A DNA stretch of 64,000 nt from Granulicella arctica (GTDB lineage Bacteria > Acidobacteriota > Terriglobia > Terriglobales > Acidobacteriaceae): contig NZ_JACCCW010000001.1 of assembly GCF_013410065.1 (NCBI RefSeq), forward strand, positions 930,001 through 994,000. Direction: 5' to 3'. Of the stretch, positions 27,979-37,492 are shown in pieces. Within the stretch, counting starts at the first letter, position 1. Each line of letters starts with the position of its first letter. The notes under the pieces were generated by a model. That model made no database searches, had not been told where the DNA came from, and worked only from the letters and a program-made list of their open reading frames with translations. A program made the translations under genes and the position numbers.

Positions 27979-28941
27979 TCAGTTCGAAGCGGTCGCCGGA
28001 GTCGTCAACGCGAGAAACGCATCCTCAAGCGCCGGGCTCGCAATCTCCAACTCGCTGAGCGCCTCATCGCGCAGCAGCATCTCGCGGACCACCGCCTCCA
28101 CCTGCATCGCCGTCACGACGGTCAGTCCGCGCACCTGTTCGACGGCCGTCACGCTCGGCAACGTCCACAGAAACTCCGCCGTCAACCGCGTCGCGCAACG
28201 AATCGTCCGTCCAGCTCCACGGCTCTTGATCTCCGCCGGAGTGCCCTCCGACACCACGCGCCCCTTGTCGATCACGACGATCCGATGCGCCAGCGCGTCC
28301 GCCTCTTCGAGATAGTGCGTCGTCAAGAGCACTGTCTTGCCGCGCTCGGCCAACAGCCGTATCTGCGCCCACAACCCGCGCCGCGCCTCAATATCCATCC
28401 CCACCGTCGGTTCATCCAGAAACACCAGGTCCGGATCGCCGCACATCGCCAGCCCGAACAGCAGCCGCTGCCTCTGCCCACCGCTCAGGTGTTCGTACAA
28501 GCGATTCTCAATCCCCTGCAACTGCGCAATCCGCACCACCTCATCGAACGCCAGCGGCGCCGGATAGTAGCTGCGAAACAGATCTATATGCTCGCGCACC
28601 TTCAGTGACTTGGGCACACTCGCAACCTGTAGCATCGCTCCCACGCGAGCCCGCGACGCCACCATGCGCGGGTCGCAGCCGAACACCCGCACCGCGCCAG
28701 CCGTCGGCCCCGTCAACCCCAGCATCAGCCGCACCGCGGTAGATTTCCCCGCGCCATTCGGCCCCAGCAACGCCACCACCTCACCCGCATGTAGGCTCAG
28801 GCTTAGCCCATCGAGCGCTGTATTCGCGCCGTATCGTTTCGTCACCCCAACAAGCGCCGCGACAGCATGCGGCAACTCAATCGTCTTCGTAGGAATGTGC
28901 TGTTCAACGTGCTCTTTATGGATCGATGCAATGGTAGCCAT
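27979..28941 (-). CDS. ABC transporter ATP-binding protein (exporter type)
   Basis: 320 residues: Walker A GPNGAGKS at 60-67, signature LSGGQRQRL near 153, Walker B LVFLDEPTVGMD, H-loop TTHYLEEAD, then a C-terminal extension as in drug-export ATPases (CcmA/DrrA group). AGAGGAG precedes ATG 28941. It is the first gene of a four-gene unit with permease, kinase and regulator, so its promoter must lie between here and the dinB stop (28942-29079). Confidence 0.94.
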   Translation of the reverse strand: MATIASIHKEHVEQHIPTKTIELPHAVAALVGVTKRYGANTALDGLSLSLHAGEVVALLGPNGAGKSTAVRLMLGLTGPTAGAVRVFGCDPRMVASRARVGAMLQVASVPKSLKVREHIDLFRSYYPAPLAFDEVVRIAQLQGIENRLYEHLSGGQRQRLLFGLAMCGDPDLVFLDEPTVGMDIEARRGLWAQIRLLAERGKTVLLTTHYLEEADALAHRIVVIDKGRVVSEGTPAEIKSRGAGRTIRCATRLTAEFLWTLPSVTAVEQVRGLTVVTAMQVEAVVREMLLRDEALSELEIASPALEDAFLALTTPATASN

Positions 28942-29079
28942 AGGCTCCTCTGGAGTGCAGAATCTCTGCTTCGATCCAAAGCATGCGCCACTTCACGCGG
29001 AGAAAACAGTGCAGCGTGTCATCCATCGAAATGACGAATGTCACCTCGCACTCGACACCAAACCCCATCGCGCAACGGC

Positions 29080-30399
29080 CTACATATAATCCACGCCATA
29101 CTGCACCGGAATCTGCGTGAACGCAATCCGCGTCGGCGCACTCTCCCGCGCAGGCAGCATCCCTGCAAAGTGCAGCGTTGTATGCCCATACTTCAGGTTC
29201 AGCTTGTCCATCGTCGCCGACAGCTCGCCCCGGTTGTTCACATCGCCGAACAGCGAATCCTGATGTTCGCTCGCCGGAATCAAGTCCCGCAGCGTCACCC
29301 CTACAAAGAACGGCCGCTCAAACTCCGCACCCTGCGGCCGCTGCTTCCACACCCCGCGCAGCACCTCCAGCAGCGACAACGTATCCTGGCAGTCGCGGAA
29401 CCGCGCCTCCATTCCCCAGCCCGAGTGCTTGATCCCCGAAAAATGCTTCTTCGCACTCACCCGCGACGCCTGCTCTCGCGTCAGTTGATACCGGATCGCC
29501 ACCCCCATCGATCCCGCATAGAACTTCTCCATCCGCAGCCGCATCGCCGCCTTGTGCAGTAGCTTGTGCGCCACCGCCCACGCCCCATCCTGGCTGCGAT
29601 GCTCCGGCGCCATCACATGCGAGTGCCCCAGCGACTTCTGCACCCCGCTCGCCACCGGCGCGCCATCGTCACCCGACTCCGCGCCCCGCAGCCAGTGGTA
29701 CATCCGATCGCCCCACACGCTGTTGAAGAGCCCATGCATCCCCGTCCGGTCGAGCGCCAGCAACTGCTCCATCGTCGTAATGCCCTTCGCGTTCAGCCGC
29801 ACCTCGGTCCTCGCGCCGACGCCCGGCAGATCGCGCAGTTCAAGATGCGCAATCGCACGCGGCAACTGCGACGGCAGCAGCCCGATCAACCCGTCCGGCT
29901 TCTGCATATCGCTCGCAATCTTCGCCAGGTAGCGGTTCGGAGCCATCCCAATCGAACACCGCAGTGCCACCCCGACATCCCGATAGATAGCCTGCTTGAT
30001 CTCCAGCGCAATCTGTCGCGCCCGCGGCGGCTCCCGCTCCCGTCCTATCAACTCGCAGACCATCTCATCGATCGAAGGCGTATGCGCCACCGGACAGCAA
30101 AGCTCTACCGCATCGGCAATCGCCTTCGAGTACTTCGCATACTCCTCATGGTCGCCCTCGATCAGCACAATATCAGGGCAAATCCGCTTCGCCTCACCTA
30201 CCTGCGTCCCGGTCTTGATCCCCAGATCCTTCGCCTCGTAGCTCGCCGCAATGCAGCACGTCGTATCCGCCATCGTCGGCACCACCGCCAGAGGCCGTCC
30301 ACGATACTCCGGATGGATCTGCTGCTCCACCGACGCAAAGAAGCTGTTCAGGTCGATATGCAGAAAGCCAAAACGGTCGGGTTGAGTTGAGGAGGCCAT
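29080..30399 (-). CDS. dinB: Y-family DNA polymerase IV (DinB)
   Basis: Translesion polymerase of about 439 residues. Catalytic acids are D16 (HIDLNSFFASVE) and D111/E112 (TPSIDEMV); the steric-gate region SFFASVE, a helix-hairpin-helix (LRDLPGVGARTEVRLNAKGI) and the little-finger domain follow. EHQDSLFGD near the C-terminus fits a QxxLF beta-clamp-binding motif but lies inside the last domain, not at the very end. The ATG at 30399 is preferred: GGAG (30406-30409) is six bases upstream, while the in-frame ATG at 30405 has no spacing. Confidence 0.92.
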   Translation of the reverse strand: MASSTQPDRFGFLHIDLNSFFASVEQQIHPEYRGRPLAVVPTMADTTCCIAASYEAKDLGIKTGTQVGEAKRICPDIVLIEGDHEEYAKYSKAIADAVELCCPVAHTPSIDEMVCELIGREREPPRARQIALEIKQAIYRDVGVALRCSIGMAPNRYLAKIASDMQKPDGLIGLLPSQLPRAIAHLELRDLPGVGARTEVRLNAKGITTMEQLLALDRTGMHGLFNSVWGDRMYHWLRGAESGDDGAPVASGVQKSLGHSHVMAPEHRSQDGAWAVAHKLLHKAAMRLRMEKFYAGSMGVAIRYQLTREQASRVSAKKHFSGIKHSGWGMEARFRDCQDTLSLLEVLRGVWKQRPQGAEFERPFFVGVTLRDLIPASEHQDSLFGDVNNRGELSATMDKLNLKYGHTTLHFAGMLPARESAPTRIAFTQIPVQYGVDYM

Positions 30400-30415
30400 C
30401 GCCATCTCCGATACC

Positions 30416-30428
30416 CGAATTATATTCG
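30416..30428. promoter_or_regulatory. Short inverted repeat upstream of dinB
   Basis: CGAAT-TAT-ATTCG, perfect 5-bp arms with 3-nt spacer, 17 bp before ATG 30399; a further ATTCG half-site occurs at 30435-30439. It could be an operator, for example of an SOS regulator, but the LexA site of this phylum is not known to me and the arms are short. Confidence 0.3.
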
Positions 30429-30633
30429 CCTTTTATTCGCATTGCCTACAGCATCCTGTGGAAGCAAAAATTCCATCCCGCACTTTGTTCGTCCGGCTTT
30501 GAACGAGGTTGATGGTGGATGTCTGTTAACCGGGTCGGTTCCCGCCGCAACCGGCGAAATAATCCACCGGAGACCACCCTAAACTCAGCTCAGCTAAGCA
30601 GTGACTGGTTATGCATAAGCTGTGGGGATTCCA

Positions 30634-31635
30634 ATGAAGCCTTTGATCTTTGCTCTCTGTATTTTCTTCGCGTCTGGCAGTCTGAGCGCGCAAAAGTTTG
30701 TGTGGCAGCCGTCGCCAGGACATACGCAGATACCGATATGGCCGGGAGCGGCCCCTGATCCGCAGCCTGTCGCAGGGCCAGAACACGCTGAGGCAACGGG
30801 AAAGGAGTCTCTGGTTGCCGGCAAGCCCTGGGTTGCAGTGAGCAACGTTTCGCGGCCTACGATGACGGTCTACTCCCCACAGGGAAAGAATACCGGTGCT
30901 GCGGTCGTCGTCTTCCCTGGCGGGGGCTATCAGATTCTAGCCATCGATCTTGAAGGCACGGAGGTCTGTGACTGGCTGACGACCAAAGGGATTACATGCG
31001 TGCTGTTGAAGTACCGCGTGACGGATGTAGGATCGTATCCAAAATCGGGGCCGTACCCGGAATCACCGATGGCGTTGGAGGATGCGCAAAGGGCAATGGG
31101 GCTGGTACGCTTTCATGCGGCAGAGTGGCACATCGATCCTCATAAGATTGGAGTGCTCGGGTTTTCGGCGGGTGGACATCTGTCGGCTGCGATCAGCACC
31201 CACTACGCAAAGCGTTTATACCCGGCTGTCGATGCCGCCGACAAAGAAAGCTGCCGACCGGACTTTGCAGTGCCTATCTATCCAGGTCATCTGTCGCTTG
31301 CCGCGGCGGAATCGGATGCCAGGCAAGGCACCAAAAAGTTCGTGGTTCCCCATTCGGCGACCGCCGATAAAGAACTTACGTTGAATCCCGAAGTTCCAGT
31401 GACACCTCAGACACCTCCTACGTTCTTGCTACAGAACGAGGATGACCACGTGGACAACGTAGACGACTCGCTTGCTTACTACATTGCTCTGAAGAAGGCT
31501 GGCGTTCCCGTGGAGATGCATTTATACGCGCAGGGCGGCCACGCGTTCGGGCTGCGACGCACAAAACTTCCGGTGACGGCATGGCCTCAGTTGGTAGAGA
31601 CATGGCTGGGGTCGATCGGGATGATCCCGGAGTAG
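30634..31635 (+). CDS. Secreted alpha/beta-hydrolase (esterase/acetylxylan-esterase-like)
   Basis: 333 residues from ATG 30634; signal peptide ends near SLSAQ. The order [14 protein letters not shown] (oxyanion region), nucleophile S178 in GFSAGGHL, an Asp in NEDDHVDN, and H303 in QGGHAFGL gives an intact triad. The IPIWPGAAP start is shared with BD-FAE-like and acetylxylan-esterase-like proteins that act on plant polysaccharide esters. The substrate is uncertain; export and the nearby GH27 fit a saprophytic lifestyle. Confidence 0.85.
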   Translation: MKPLIFALCIFFASGSLSAQKFVWQPSPGHTQIPIWPGAAPDPQPVAGPEHAEATGKESLVAGKPWVAVSNVSRPTMTVYSPQGKNTGAAVVVFPGGGYQILAIDLEGTEVCDWLTTKGITCVLLKYRVTDVGSYPKSGPYPESPMALEDAQRAMGLVRFHAAEWHIDPHKIGVLGFSAGGHLSAAISTHYAKRLYPAVDAADKESCRPDFAVPIYPGHLSLAAAESDARQGTKKFVVPHSATADKELTLNPEVPVTPQTPPTFLLQNEDDHVDNVDDSLAYYIALKKAGVPVEMHLYAQGGHAFGLRRTKLPVTAWPQLVETWLGSIGMIPE

Positions 31636-31696
31636 CTGCTCCGAGACCGCATTCGACAAAGCGGACCGCACCGAGCCGCTGCTAAACTTAGCTGCC

Positions 31697-33322
31697 ATGG
31701 CACCCTCTCCCGCCCCGCACCAGATCAAACTCGCCGAACTCGCCGCCCGCCACGCTATCGCTGATGAAGGCGGCGGCACCGAGCGCCGCACCCGCGAACG
31801 CGCCTCAGGTAAGCTCTCCGCCCGCGAGCGCATCGACCTGCTCCTCGACGAAGGCACCTTCGAAGAGACCGATAAATTTGTAACCCACCGCGCCACCGAC
31901 TTCGGCATGGCCGCGCAGCGCGTCCCCGGCGACGGCTTCATCACCGGCTACGGCCGCATCCATGGCCGCGTCGTCTTCGTCTTCGCGCAAGACTTCACCG
32001 TCTTCGGTGGTTCGCTCTCCGAGGCCAACGCCGCCAAGATCGTCAAGATCATGGACACCGCCATGCGCGTTGGCGCACCCATCATCGGCCTCAACGACTC
32101 TGGCGGCGCACGCATCCAGGAGGGCGTCGTCTCGCTCGCCGGATACGCCGACATCTTCCTCCGCAACACCCTCGCCAGCGGAGTCGTCCCGCAGATCTCA
32201 GCCATCCTCGGCCCCTGCGCAGGCGGAGCCGTCTACTCGCCCGCCATCACCGACTTTACCCTCATGACCCGCAAGACCAGCTACATGTTCGTCACCGGCC
32301 CCGACGTCATCAAGACCGTCACCCACGAGGACGTCACCAAGGACGAGCTCGGCGGCGGCGTCACCCACAACGAAATCTCCGGCGTCGCCCACTTCCTCGC
32401 CGACGACGACCAGCACTGCCTCGCCACCATCCGCGAGCTGCTCACCTTCCTCCCCTCGAACAACCTCGACGACCCACCCCGCAAGCCAACACAGGACGAT
32501 CCCGCCCGAGCCGACGCGAGCCTCGACGCCCTCATCCCCGCCGAAAGCAACCAGCCCTACGACATGATCGACGTCATCACACGCATCGTGGACGATGGCT
32601 ATCTCTTCCAGACTCAGGAACACTTCGCCCGCAACATCCTCACCGGCTTCGCCCGCATGAACGGCCGCCCCGTCGGTATCGTGGCAAACCAGCCCGCTTT
32701 CCTCGCCGGCGTGCTCGACATCGACGCCAGCGTCAAGGCCGCGCGCTTCGTCCGCTTCTGCGACGCCTTCAACATCCCACTGCTCACCTTCGAGGACGTC
32801 CCCGGCTTTCTTCCCGGCCTCCAGCAGGAGCACGGCGGCATCATCCGCCACGGCGCCAAACTCCTCTACGCCTTCGCCGAAGCCACCGTCCCCAAGCTCA
32901 CCGTCATCACCCGCAAGGCCTACGGCGGAGCGTACTGCGTCATGAGCTCGAAGCACATCCGCACCGACCTCAACCTCGCGTGGCCCACCGCCGAGATCGC
33001 CGTCATGGGCCCCGAAGGCGCCGTCAACATCGTCTACAAGCGCGAGTTCGACACCGTCCTCCGCCGCGTCGAAGCCGTCATGCCGCAAGGCGTCTCGCTA
33101 TCCGAAGAGCAGAAGCTGGAGATCCTCGCCGAAGCACGCAAAGAAAAAGTCGACGAGTTCCGCGAGCGCTTCGCCAACCCCTACGTCGCCGCCGAGCGCG
33201 GCTACATCGACGCCGTCATCCGCCCCAGCGAGACCCGCCGCCGCCTCAACGCCGCCCTCGACATGCTCGCCACCAAGCGCGACAAGAACCCGCCGAAGAA
33301 ACACGGCAACATCCCCCTGTAA
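31697..33322 (+). CDS. Acyl-CoA carboxylase carboxyltransferase beta subunit (propionyl-CoA carboxylase type)
   Basis: 541 residues with the two crotonase-like halves of biotin-dependent carboxyltransferases. N-half: [49 protein letters not shown]-half: [57 protein letters not shown], ending in KHGNIPL, the usual PccB/MmdA tail. It transfers carboxyl from carboxybiotin to propionyl-CoA or a similar acyl-CoA. No biotin carboxylase or carrier gene is adjacent, so the partner is elsewhere. Confidence 0.94.
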   Translation: MAPSPAPHQIKLAELAARHAIADEGGGTERRTRERASGKLSARERIDLLLDEGTFEETDKFVTHRATDFGMAAQRVPGDGFITGYGRIHGRVVFVFAQDFTVFGGSLSEANAAKIVKIMDTAMRVGAPIIGLNDSGGARIQEGVVSLAGYADIFLRNTLASGVVPQISAILGPCAGGAVYSPAITDFTLMTRKTSYMFVTGPDVIKTVTHEDVTKDELGGGVTHNEISGVAHFLADDDQHCLATIRELLTFLPSNNLDDPPRKPTQDDPARADASLDALIPAESNQPYDMIDVITRIVDDGYLFQTQEHFARNILTGFARMNGRPVGIVANQPAFLAGVLDIDASVKAARFVRFCDAFNIPLLTFEDVPGFLPGLQQEHGGIIRHGAKLLYAFAEATVPKLTVITRKAYGGAYCVMSSKHIRTDLNLAWPTAEIAVMGPEGAVNIVYKREFDTVLRRVEAVMPQGVSLSEEQKLEILAEARKEKVDEFRERFANPYVAAERGYIDAVIRPSETRRRLNAALDMLATKRDKNPPKKHGNIPL

Positions 33323-33353
33323 AAACGAGCTTGCGGGGCGGATGCTATCAAAG

Positions 33354-34457
33354 CTATCTCTGGCCATGCTCATTGGTCTCAGTAAAGACCATATGTTTTT
33401 GGAAGAATGGCAGAGCATCAGTATAGAACCGTCCATCGACGCCCCAGTCTGCTCCAAATGCTCCGTTGTATTCCTCTGCCTCGTGAATAATCCCGAATTC
33501 ATTCAGCTTATGTGTGAAGGCTTGGTTGGCGTACACGTGGTCAAAATTGGCATCGTTGCGCGTCCAGTCAAACTTGAATCCTCTTAGGGATTTGAGATTG
33601 TCGGCATATCGGGGAATCATTGTTTCCAGATAGAAGTTGTCGCGGAAGCGTTCCATGAGTTTGGCATCGATGACCAGTTGATCCCCTTCTTGGCGCGCCA
33701 GCAGATCGATGAACAGAGGTGGTCTGTCGGGATCGGGCAGATGAGCCTGAAACATGGTGGTAAAGATCCGTGTACCTCCATCTTTCTTCACGTCGTCCAT
33801 GGATTTGACACTAGCCAAAATATCCCATCTGGGTATTGCCGCACTGACCCTGACGCCTGTTCCAGTCCCCACTGGGTGCATTGCATACACGGAGCCAAAG
33901 ACATCCGGATGCCGCATGCCGAAACGAATAGCTCCATATCCTCCGATAAAAATTCCGGCGATGCCTCTTGAGTCCCTGTTTGGCAGGGTTTTGAAATTTG
34001 CATCGATGTACGGCACCAGCTCCTGGATCATGAAATCTTCCCAGTTCCCAGTGGCCGAAGAGTTCACGTACCACGAACTTCCAAGTGTTGTATTCATATC
34101 AACCGCTACGAGGATAAATTTCTTAATCACACCCTCCGCAATGGCGCGATCAAATAGAGCCTGAGCATCTCTGTGATCGAAATCGAAACGATAGCTATCC
34201 TCGAAAGGGTTAGGAAGAAAGTAGATCACCGGATAGCGCTGTAATGAAGACTCGTCATAGCCAGCAGGGAGATAGACCAGCATCTTTCTCATTGGATCAG
34301 TGCCGGTTTTATTATGTGCAATATTTTCCGACCGCAACTCGCGGACTATGACTTGGCTTTTTACAGAAGCGGCAAAGACCGGAACCGCATTCAAAAAAGC
34401 GAGTGCAAAAGTGAACGTGAAGACCAACGCATTGCGCGTTCGTGATGAGATCGTCAT
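33354..34457 (-). CDS. Secreted esterase-fold protein lacking the catalytic serine (pseudo-esterase)
   Basis: 367 residues with a signal peptide (ends near VFAAS) and the esterase D/enterochelin-esterase layout: MLVYLPAGYDESSLQRYPVIYF, LVPYIDANF, then the nucleophile-elbow block. The elbow reads GIFIGGYGA with F170 (codon TTT) where the family has Ser (GxSxGG). The oxyanion HG after the second strand is PN (YFLPNPF), and the C-terminal His region reads YNGAFGADWG without His. Classical esterase activity is therefore unlikely; a binding role is possible. The region is visibly more AT-rich than the neighbouring carboxyltransferase gene, suggesting a different origin. Confidence 0.78.
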   Translation of the reverse strand: MTISSRTRNALVFTFTFALAFLNAVPVFAASVKSQVIVRELRSENIAHNKTGTDPMRKMLVYLPAGYDESSLQRYPVIYFLPNPFEDSYRFDFDHRDAQALFDRAIAEGVIKKFILVAVDMNTTLGSSWYVNSSATGNWEDFMIQELVPYIDANFKTLPNRDSRGIAGIFIGGYGAIRFGMRHPDVFGSVYAMHPVGTGTGVRVSAAIPRWDILASVKSMDDVKKDGGTRIFTTMFQAHLPDPDRPPLFIDLLARQEGDQLVIDAKLMERFRDNFYLETMIPRYADNLKSLRGFKFDWTRNDANFDHVYANQAFTHKLNEFGIIHEAEEYNGAFGADWGVDGRFYTDALPFFQKHMVFTETNEHGQR

Positions 34458-34787
34458 TGCTGTAGTTTCCTCATTTCATCCGTACTTTCCACTTCGTCTG
34501 CCGATGGAGTATCTGCGGACGTCAGATCGGCTTCTTTCTAAATGCCAGCGCCATAAGCCTTGTCCGCAAATCCCGCAGCCGCAGTAATTAGGTAATTAAC
34601 AGGTATTCAAATGTTCCAGACGCTATTAGAACTACATTGTGATATTAATCAAGACTGACGTCAAGATACTTGAGCTTTAGCCGCCTTCCGAACGGTCGTC
34701 ACTTGGCCGGAAGCTTCTCGCCGACTCATGCGCCGCGCCTGCAGTATCATTTTTTTTGATCAAGGAGTTCGCAACAGTCGCAAGCCC
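34458..34787. other. 330-bp gap, AT-rich, between divergent genes
   Basis: Holds the promoters of the pseudo-esterase (minus) and of the cupin gene (plus). The stretch 34580-34680 is clearly AT-rich. An AAGGAG at 34762-34767 lies 20 nt before the cupin ATG, too far for a normal ribosome site. I see no RNA gene or repeat in it. Confidence 0.5.
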
Positions 34788-35135
34788 ATGCCTGCAAAAA
34801 TCATCTCCCCCGCCAACGCCGAGCACTACACCTGGGGCAACCACTGCGACGGCTGGTTCCTCGTCCGCACACCCGAGCTCAACATCATCGAAGAGCGCCT
34901 GCCGCCCGGCACCGGCGAGACACGCCACCACCACGACCGCGCCCGACAGTTCTTCTACGTCCTCGAAGGCGAGCTCACCATGGAGATCGAATACCACGAC
35001 TTCATCCTCAAAGCCAGCGAGGGCATCGAGATCGCTCCCGGCCAGGTCCATCAGGCAGCCAACCGCAGCCACGCAGACCTCCGCATCCTCGTCACCAGCC
35101 AGCCGCCAAGCCACGGCGACCGCATCGAAGACTAG
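34788..35135 (+). CDS. Small cupin-domain protein
   Basis: 115 residues, a single cupin barrel. The metal-binding motif 1 GETRHHHDRARQFFYVLEGE gives three His and a possible Gln/Glu ligand; motif 2 is GIEIAPGQVHQAAN. Small stand-alone cupins of this type act as isomerases, dioxygenases or mannose-6-phosphate-isomerase-like proteins; no specific reaction can be read. Start ATG 34788 begins the conserved domain, although the best AAGGAG lies 20 nt upstream. Confidence 0.82.
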   Translation: MPAKIISPANAEHYTWGNHCDGWFLVRTPELNIIEERLPPGTGETRHHHDRARQFFYVLEGELTMEIEYHDFILKASEGIEIAPGQVHQAANRSHADLRILVTSQPPSHGDRIED

Positions 35136-35152
35136 CCCTCGCCCAGCAACGA

Positions 35153-35542
35153 CTACTTGCTGGTATCGACCTTCAGATTAATCTGGAACGAGTTCTTGCT
35201 GTCGAACGAGCTGATCGTCTTCGTCGAAGACTTCTTCCCGTTGCTCTCAGCCCACAACTCGTAGTCCGTATTCTGCGCAAGCTGGCCGAAACGGTAAGTG
35301 CCATCCGCCTGGGTGATAAAGCTCTTCACGGCCATCGTATGGTCATCCTTCAGATAGACCACCGCGCCGTTCACAGCCGCATCGCCCTTGTCCGTAACCT
35401 TGCCCTGCACCACACGCTGGACAGGCCCACGCTGCGCGGCAAGATTTACGCCGTGTACAGCGCTCGCGCCAAGTGCAAGCGAGCAACCAAGCATCATCAT
35501 GCTTCCGGTAAACCGTCGAAGAGAAAAGGCAGAACCAATCAT
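35153..35542 (-). CDS. Secreted carboxypeptidase-regulatory-like (transthyretin-fold) protein
   Basis: 129 residues: signal peptide (LGCSLALGASAVHG) and one beta-sandwich domain with VQGKVTDKGDAAVNGAVVYLKD and ADGTYRFGQLAQNTDYELWAES, the pattern of CarboxypepD_reg-like domains. These occur in many Acidobacteriota surface proteins, usually fused to larger beta-barrels; here it stands alone. It lies 24 bp after the LysW-like gene on the same strand, so probably one transcript. A binding function is inferred. Confidence 0.8.
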   Translation of the reverse strand: MIGSAFSLRRFTGSMMMLGCSLALGASAVHGVNLAAQRGPVQRVVQGKVTDKGDAAVNGAVVYLKDDHTMAVKSFITQADGTYRFGQLAQNTDYELWAESNGKKSSTKTISSFDSKNSFQINLKVDTSK

Positions 35543-35566
35543 GACTACAAGTATAGAACTGAATGT

Positions 35567-35767
35567 CTACTCATCGTCCTCATCGTCGATGCGCGTATCT
35601 GTCTCATCGTCGTAGCCGCTGTCATCGACAGGCACCAGCTCCAGCGGATCCACCGACACCACCTCAAGATCGACGCCGCACTCATCGCACTGCACCGTCT
35701 CGCCTTCTTCTACCTCGTCCGTATCCACCACGATCGGATTGTCGCATTCAGGACAAACAACAGCCAT
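35567..35767 (-). CDS. LysW-like zinc-ribbon protein with acidic tail
   Basis: 66 residues. [20 protein letters not shown] and [19 protein letters not shown] match the zinc-ribbon core of LysW, the amino-group carrier of lysine/arginine biosynthesis. LysW carries its substrate on a C-terminal Glu in an EDWGE-like end; this protein ends in [10 protein letters not shown] without that motif. No lysX, lysZ or related gene is near, so a carrier role is doubtful. It may be a general small zinc-ribbon protein; the partner gene downstream is a secreted transthyretin-fold protein. Confidence 0.75.
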   Translation of the reverse strand: MAVVCPECDNPIVVDTDEVEEGETVQCDECGVDLEVVSVDPLELVPVDDSGYDDETDTRIDDEDDE

Positions 35768-35835
35768 ATCAAACCTCCAAACCTTCTTCTTCGCCGCTAC
35801 CCTATGGGATGATAGAGAACGACTTTCGTTAGCCC

Positions 35836-35857
35836 CATCGCTATGTTTTTAGCGATG
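35836..35857 (+). promoter_or_regulatory. Hairpin upstream of the M28 peptidase gene
   Basis: CATCGCTA-TGTTTT-TAGCGATG, a perfect 8-bp stem with a 6-nt loop about 85 bp before the M28 start, between divergent genes. Possible operator or leader structure. Confidence 0.35.
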
Positions 35858-35941
35858 CCCCGGCAATCCGTCAAGCCAATGCTCTACACCCAATCTTACG
35901 ACCCGCAGAACGATTTGGTTTCATCAACAAGGATGAAAATC

Positions 35942-37444
35942 ATGACCTCTCGTACCCGCTGCATCGCCACCGCCGTCGCACTCCTTCTCAGCGCTCACCT
36001 CCTGCCCGCCCAGCAAGCCGCACCACAGCCCATCACGCCCGCACCAACCGACCCCGCCATCGCCACCGCGCTCCAGCAGGTCTCCCCACAGAACATCGAG
36101 GCCACCATCACGAAGCTCGTCAGCTTCAAAAACCGCAGCACTCTCTCCAGCATGGAAACCGATCTTCCCCCCGGAACCGGCGTCACCGCCGCCGCCGACT
36201 GGATCTTCTCAGAGTTTGAGAGATACTCCGCAGCCTGCGGAGGTTGCCTCGAGGTCAAACGAGACGACTTCGTCGAGCCCGGCGCCCCCAACACCCGCAT
36301 CCTCCACAACACGCGCCTCCAGAATATCTACGCCATCCTCAAAGGCACCGATCCCGCCCAGACCGCCCGCCGCGTCCTCGTCACCGGCCACTACGACTCC
36401 CGTAACTCCGACACCTTCAACACCCGCGACCCCGCTCCCGGCGCAAACGACGACGCCAGCGGAACCGCCGTCTCCCTCGAGTGCGCCCGTGTCCTCTCGA
36501 AGCTCAAGTTCCCCAGCACCATCATCTTCGTCGCCGTAGCCGGAGAGGAACAAGGCCTCAACGGCAGCGCCCACCTCGCCAAACTCGCCAGATCCGAGGG
36601 CTGGAATCTCGAGGCCGTCCTCAACAACGACATCGTCGGCGGCGACACCACCCCCAGCAGCACCGGACAGGACAAGTCCGTCGTCCGCGTCTTCTCCGAG
36701 GGCGTCCCCGGACCCTCCACCCTCGAGCAGCTTCGCACCATCCAGACCATCGGCGCCGAAAACGACTCCCCCGCCCGCGAGCTCGCCCGCGCCATCGCCG
36801 ACGTCAGCCGTACCTACCTCCTGCCCACCGACCACCGCGCCGCCGCCCTCCCCGGACGCCCGCGCAGCATGGCCATCCGCCGCGTTCCAGCCTTCCATCC
36901 CGTCCTCATCTTCCGCCGCGACCGCTTCCTCCGCGGCGGCGACCACACCAGCTTCTCGCTCGAAGGGTTCCCCGCAGTCCGCTTCACCGAGTGGCAGGAG
37001 AACTTCGACCACCAGCATCAGGATCTCCGCACCGAAAACGGGATCCAGTACGGCGACCTCATCCAGTACGACGACTTCGACTACATCGCCAACGTCGCCC
37101 GCCTCAACGCCGCCGCCCTCGCCACCTTCGCCTCCGCCCCCGGACTTCCTCAGCACGTCGGCGTCGTCACCACTGGTCTCGACAATGCCACCACCCTCAA
37201 CTGGCAGCCCCCCGCAGGCTTCCCCGCAGGCGCCACCTTCGAGATCCTCACCCGCGCCACCACCGACTCCGACTGGACCAGCGTCATCCCCGCCGGGACC
37301 GCCACCACCATCACCCTCCCCATCTCCAAGGACAACACGATCTTCGGCATCCGCTCCGTCGACGCCGCCGGACACCGCAGCGCCGCCGTCTACCCCATGC
37401 CCATTCGGGGAAAACAGCCCACCGCCGCCACTCCAAAATCCTGA
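35942..37444 (+). CDS. Secreted M28-family zinc peptidase with C-terminal beta domain
   Basis: About 500 residues from ATG 35942 (AAGGA eight bases upstream; ATG 35933 has no spacing). Signal peptide ends near LLPAQQ. M28 zinc ligands are visible in order: VTGHYDSRN (His), GANDDASGTA (bridging Asp), AGEEQGLNG (catalytic Glu pair), NNDIVGGD (Asp) and a C-terminal His block ENFDHQHQDLR. After the peptidase domain a short fibronectin-like segment (about 425-495; TTLNWQPPAGFPAGATFEI) follows. An aminopeptidase or carboxypeptidase acting outside the cytoplasm. Confidence 0.92.
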   Translation: MTSRTRCIATAVALLLSAHLLPAQQAAPQPITPAPTDPAIATALQQVSPQNIEATITKLVSFKNRSTLSSMETDLPPGTGVTAAADWIFSEFERYSAACGGCLEVKRDDFVEPGAPNTRILHNTRLQNIYAILKGTDPAQTARRVLVTGHYDSRNSDTFNTRDPAPGANDDASGTAVSLECARVLSKLKFPSTIIFVAVAGEEQGLNGSAHLAKLARSEGWNLEAVLNNDIVGGDTTPSSTGQDKSVVRVFSEGVPGPSTLEQLRTIQTIGAENDSPARELARAIADVSRTYLLPTDHRAAALPGRPRSMAIRRVPAFHPVLIFRRDRFLRGGDHTSFSLEGFPAVRFTEWQENFDHQHQDLRTENGIQYGDLIQYDDFDYIANVARLNAAALATFASAPGLPQHVGVVTTGLDNATTLNWQPPAGFPAGATFEILTRATTDSDWTSVIPAGTATTITLPISKDNTIFGIRSVDAAGHRSAAVYPMPIRGKQPTAATPKS

Positions 37445-37492
37445 CCGGCCCACCGCCAATCCGCGGGCTGTGGTGAAATAGAACATGCAGCC

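Noticed and set aside
35567..35767. Calling the zinc ribbon a true LysW amino-group carrier
   Set aside because: It lacks the EDWGE-type C-terminus and any lysine-pathway neighbour.
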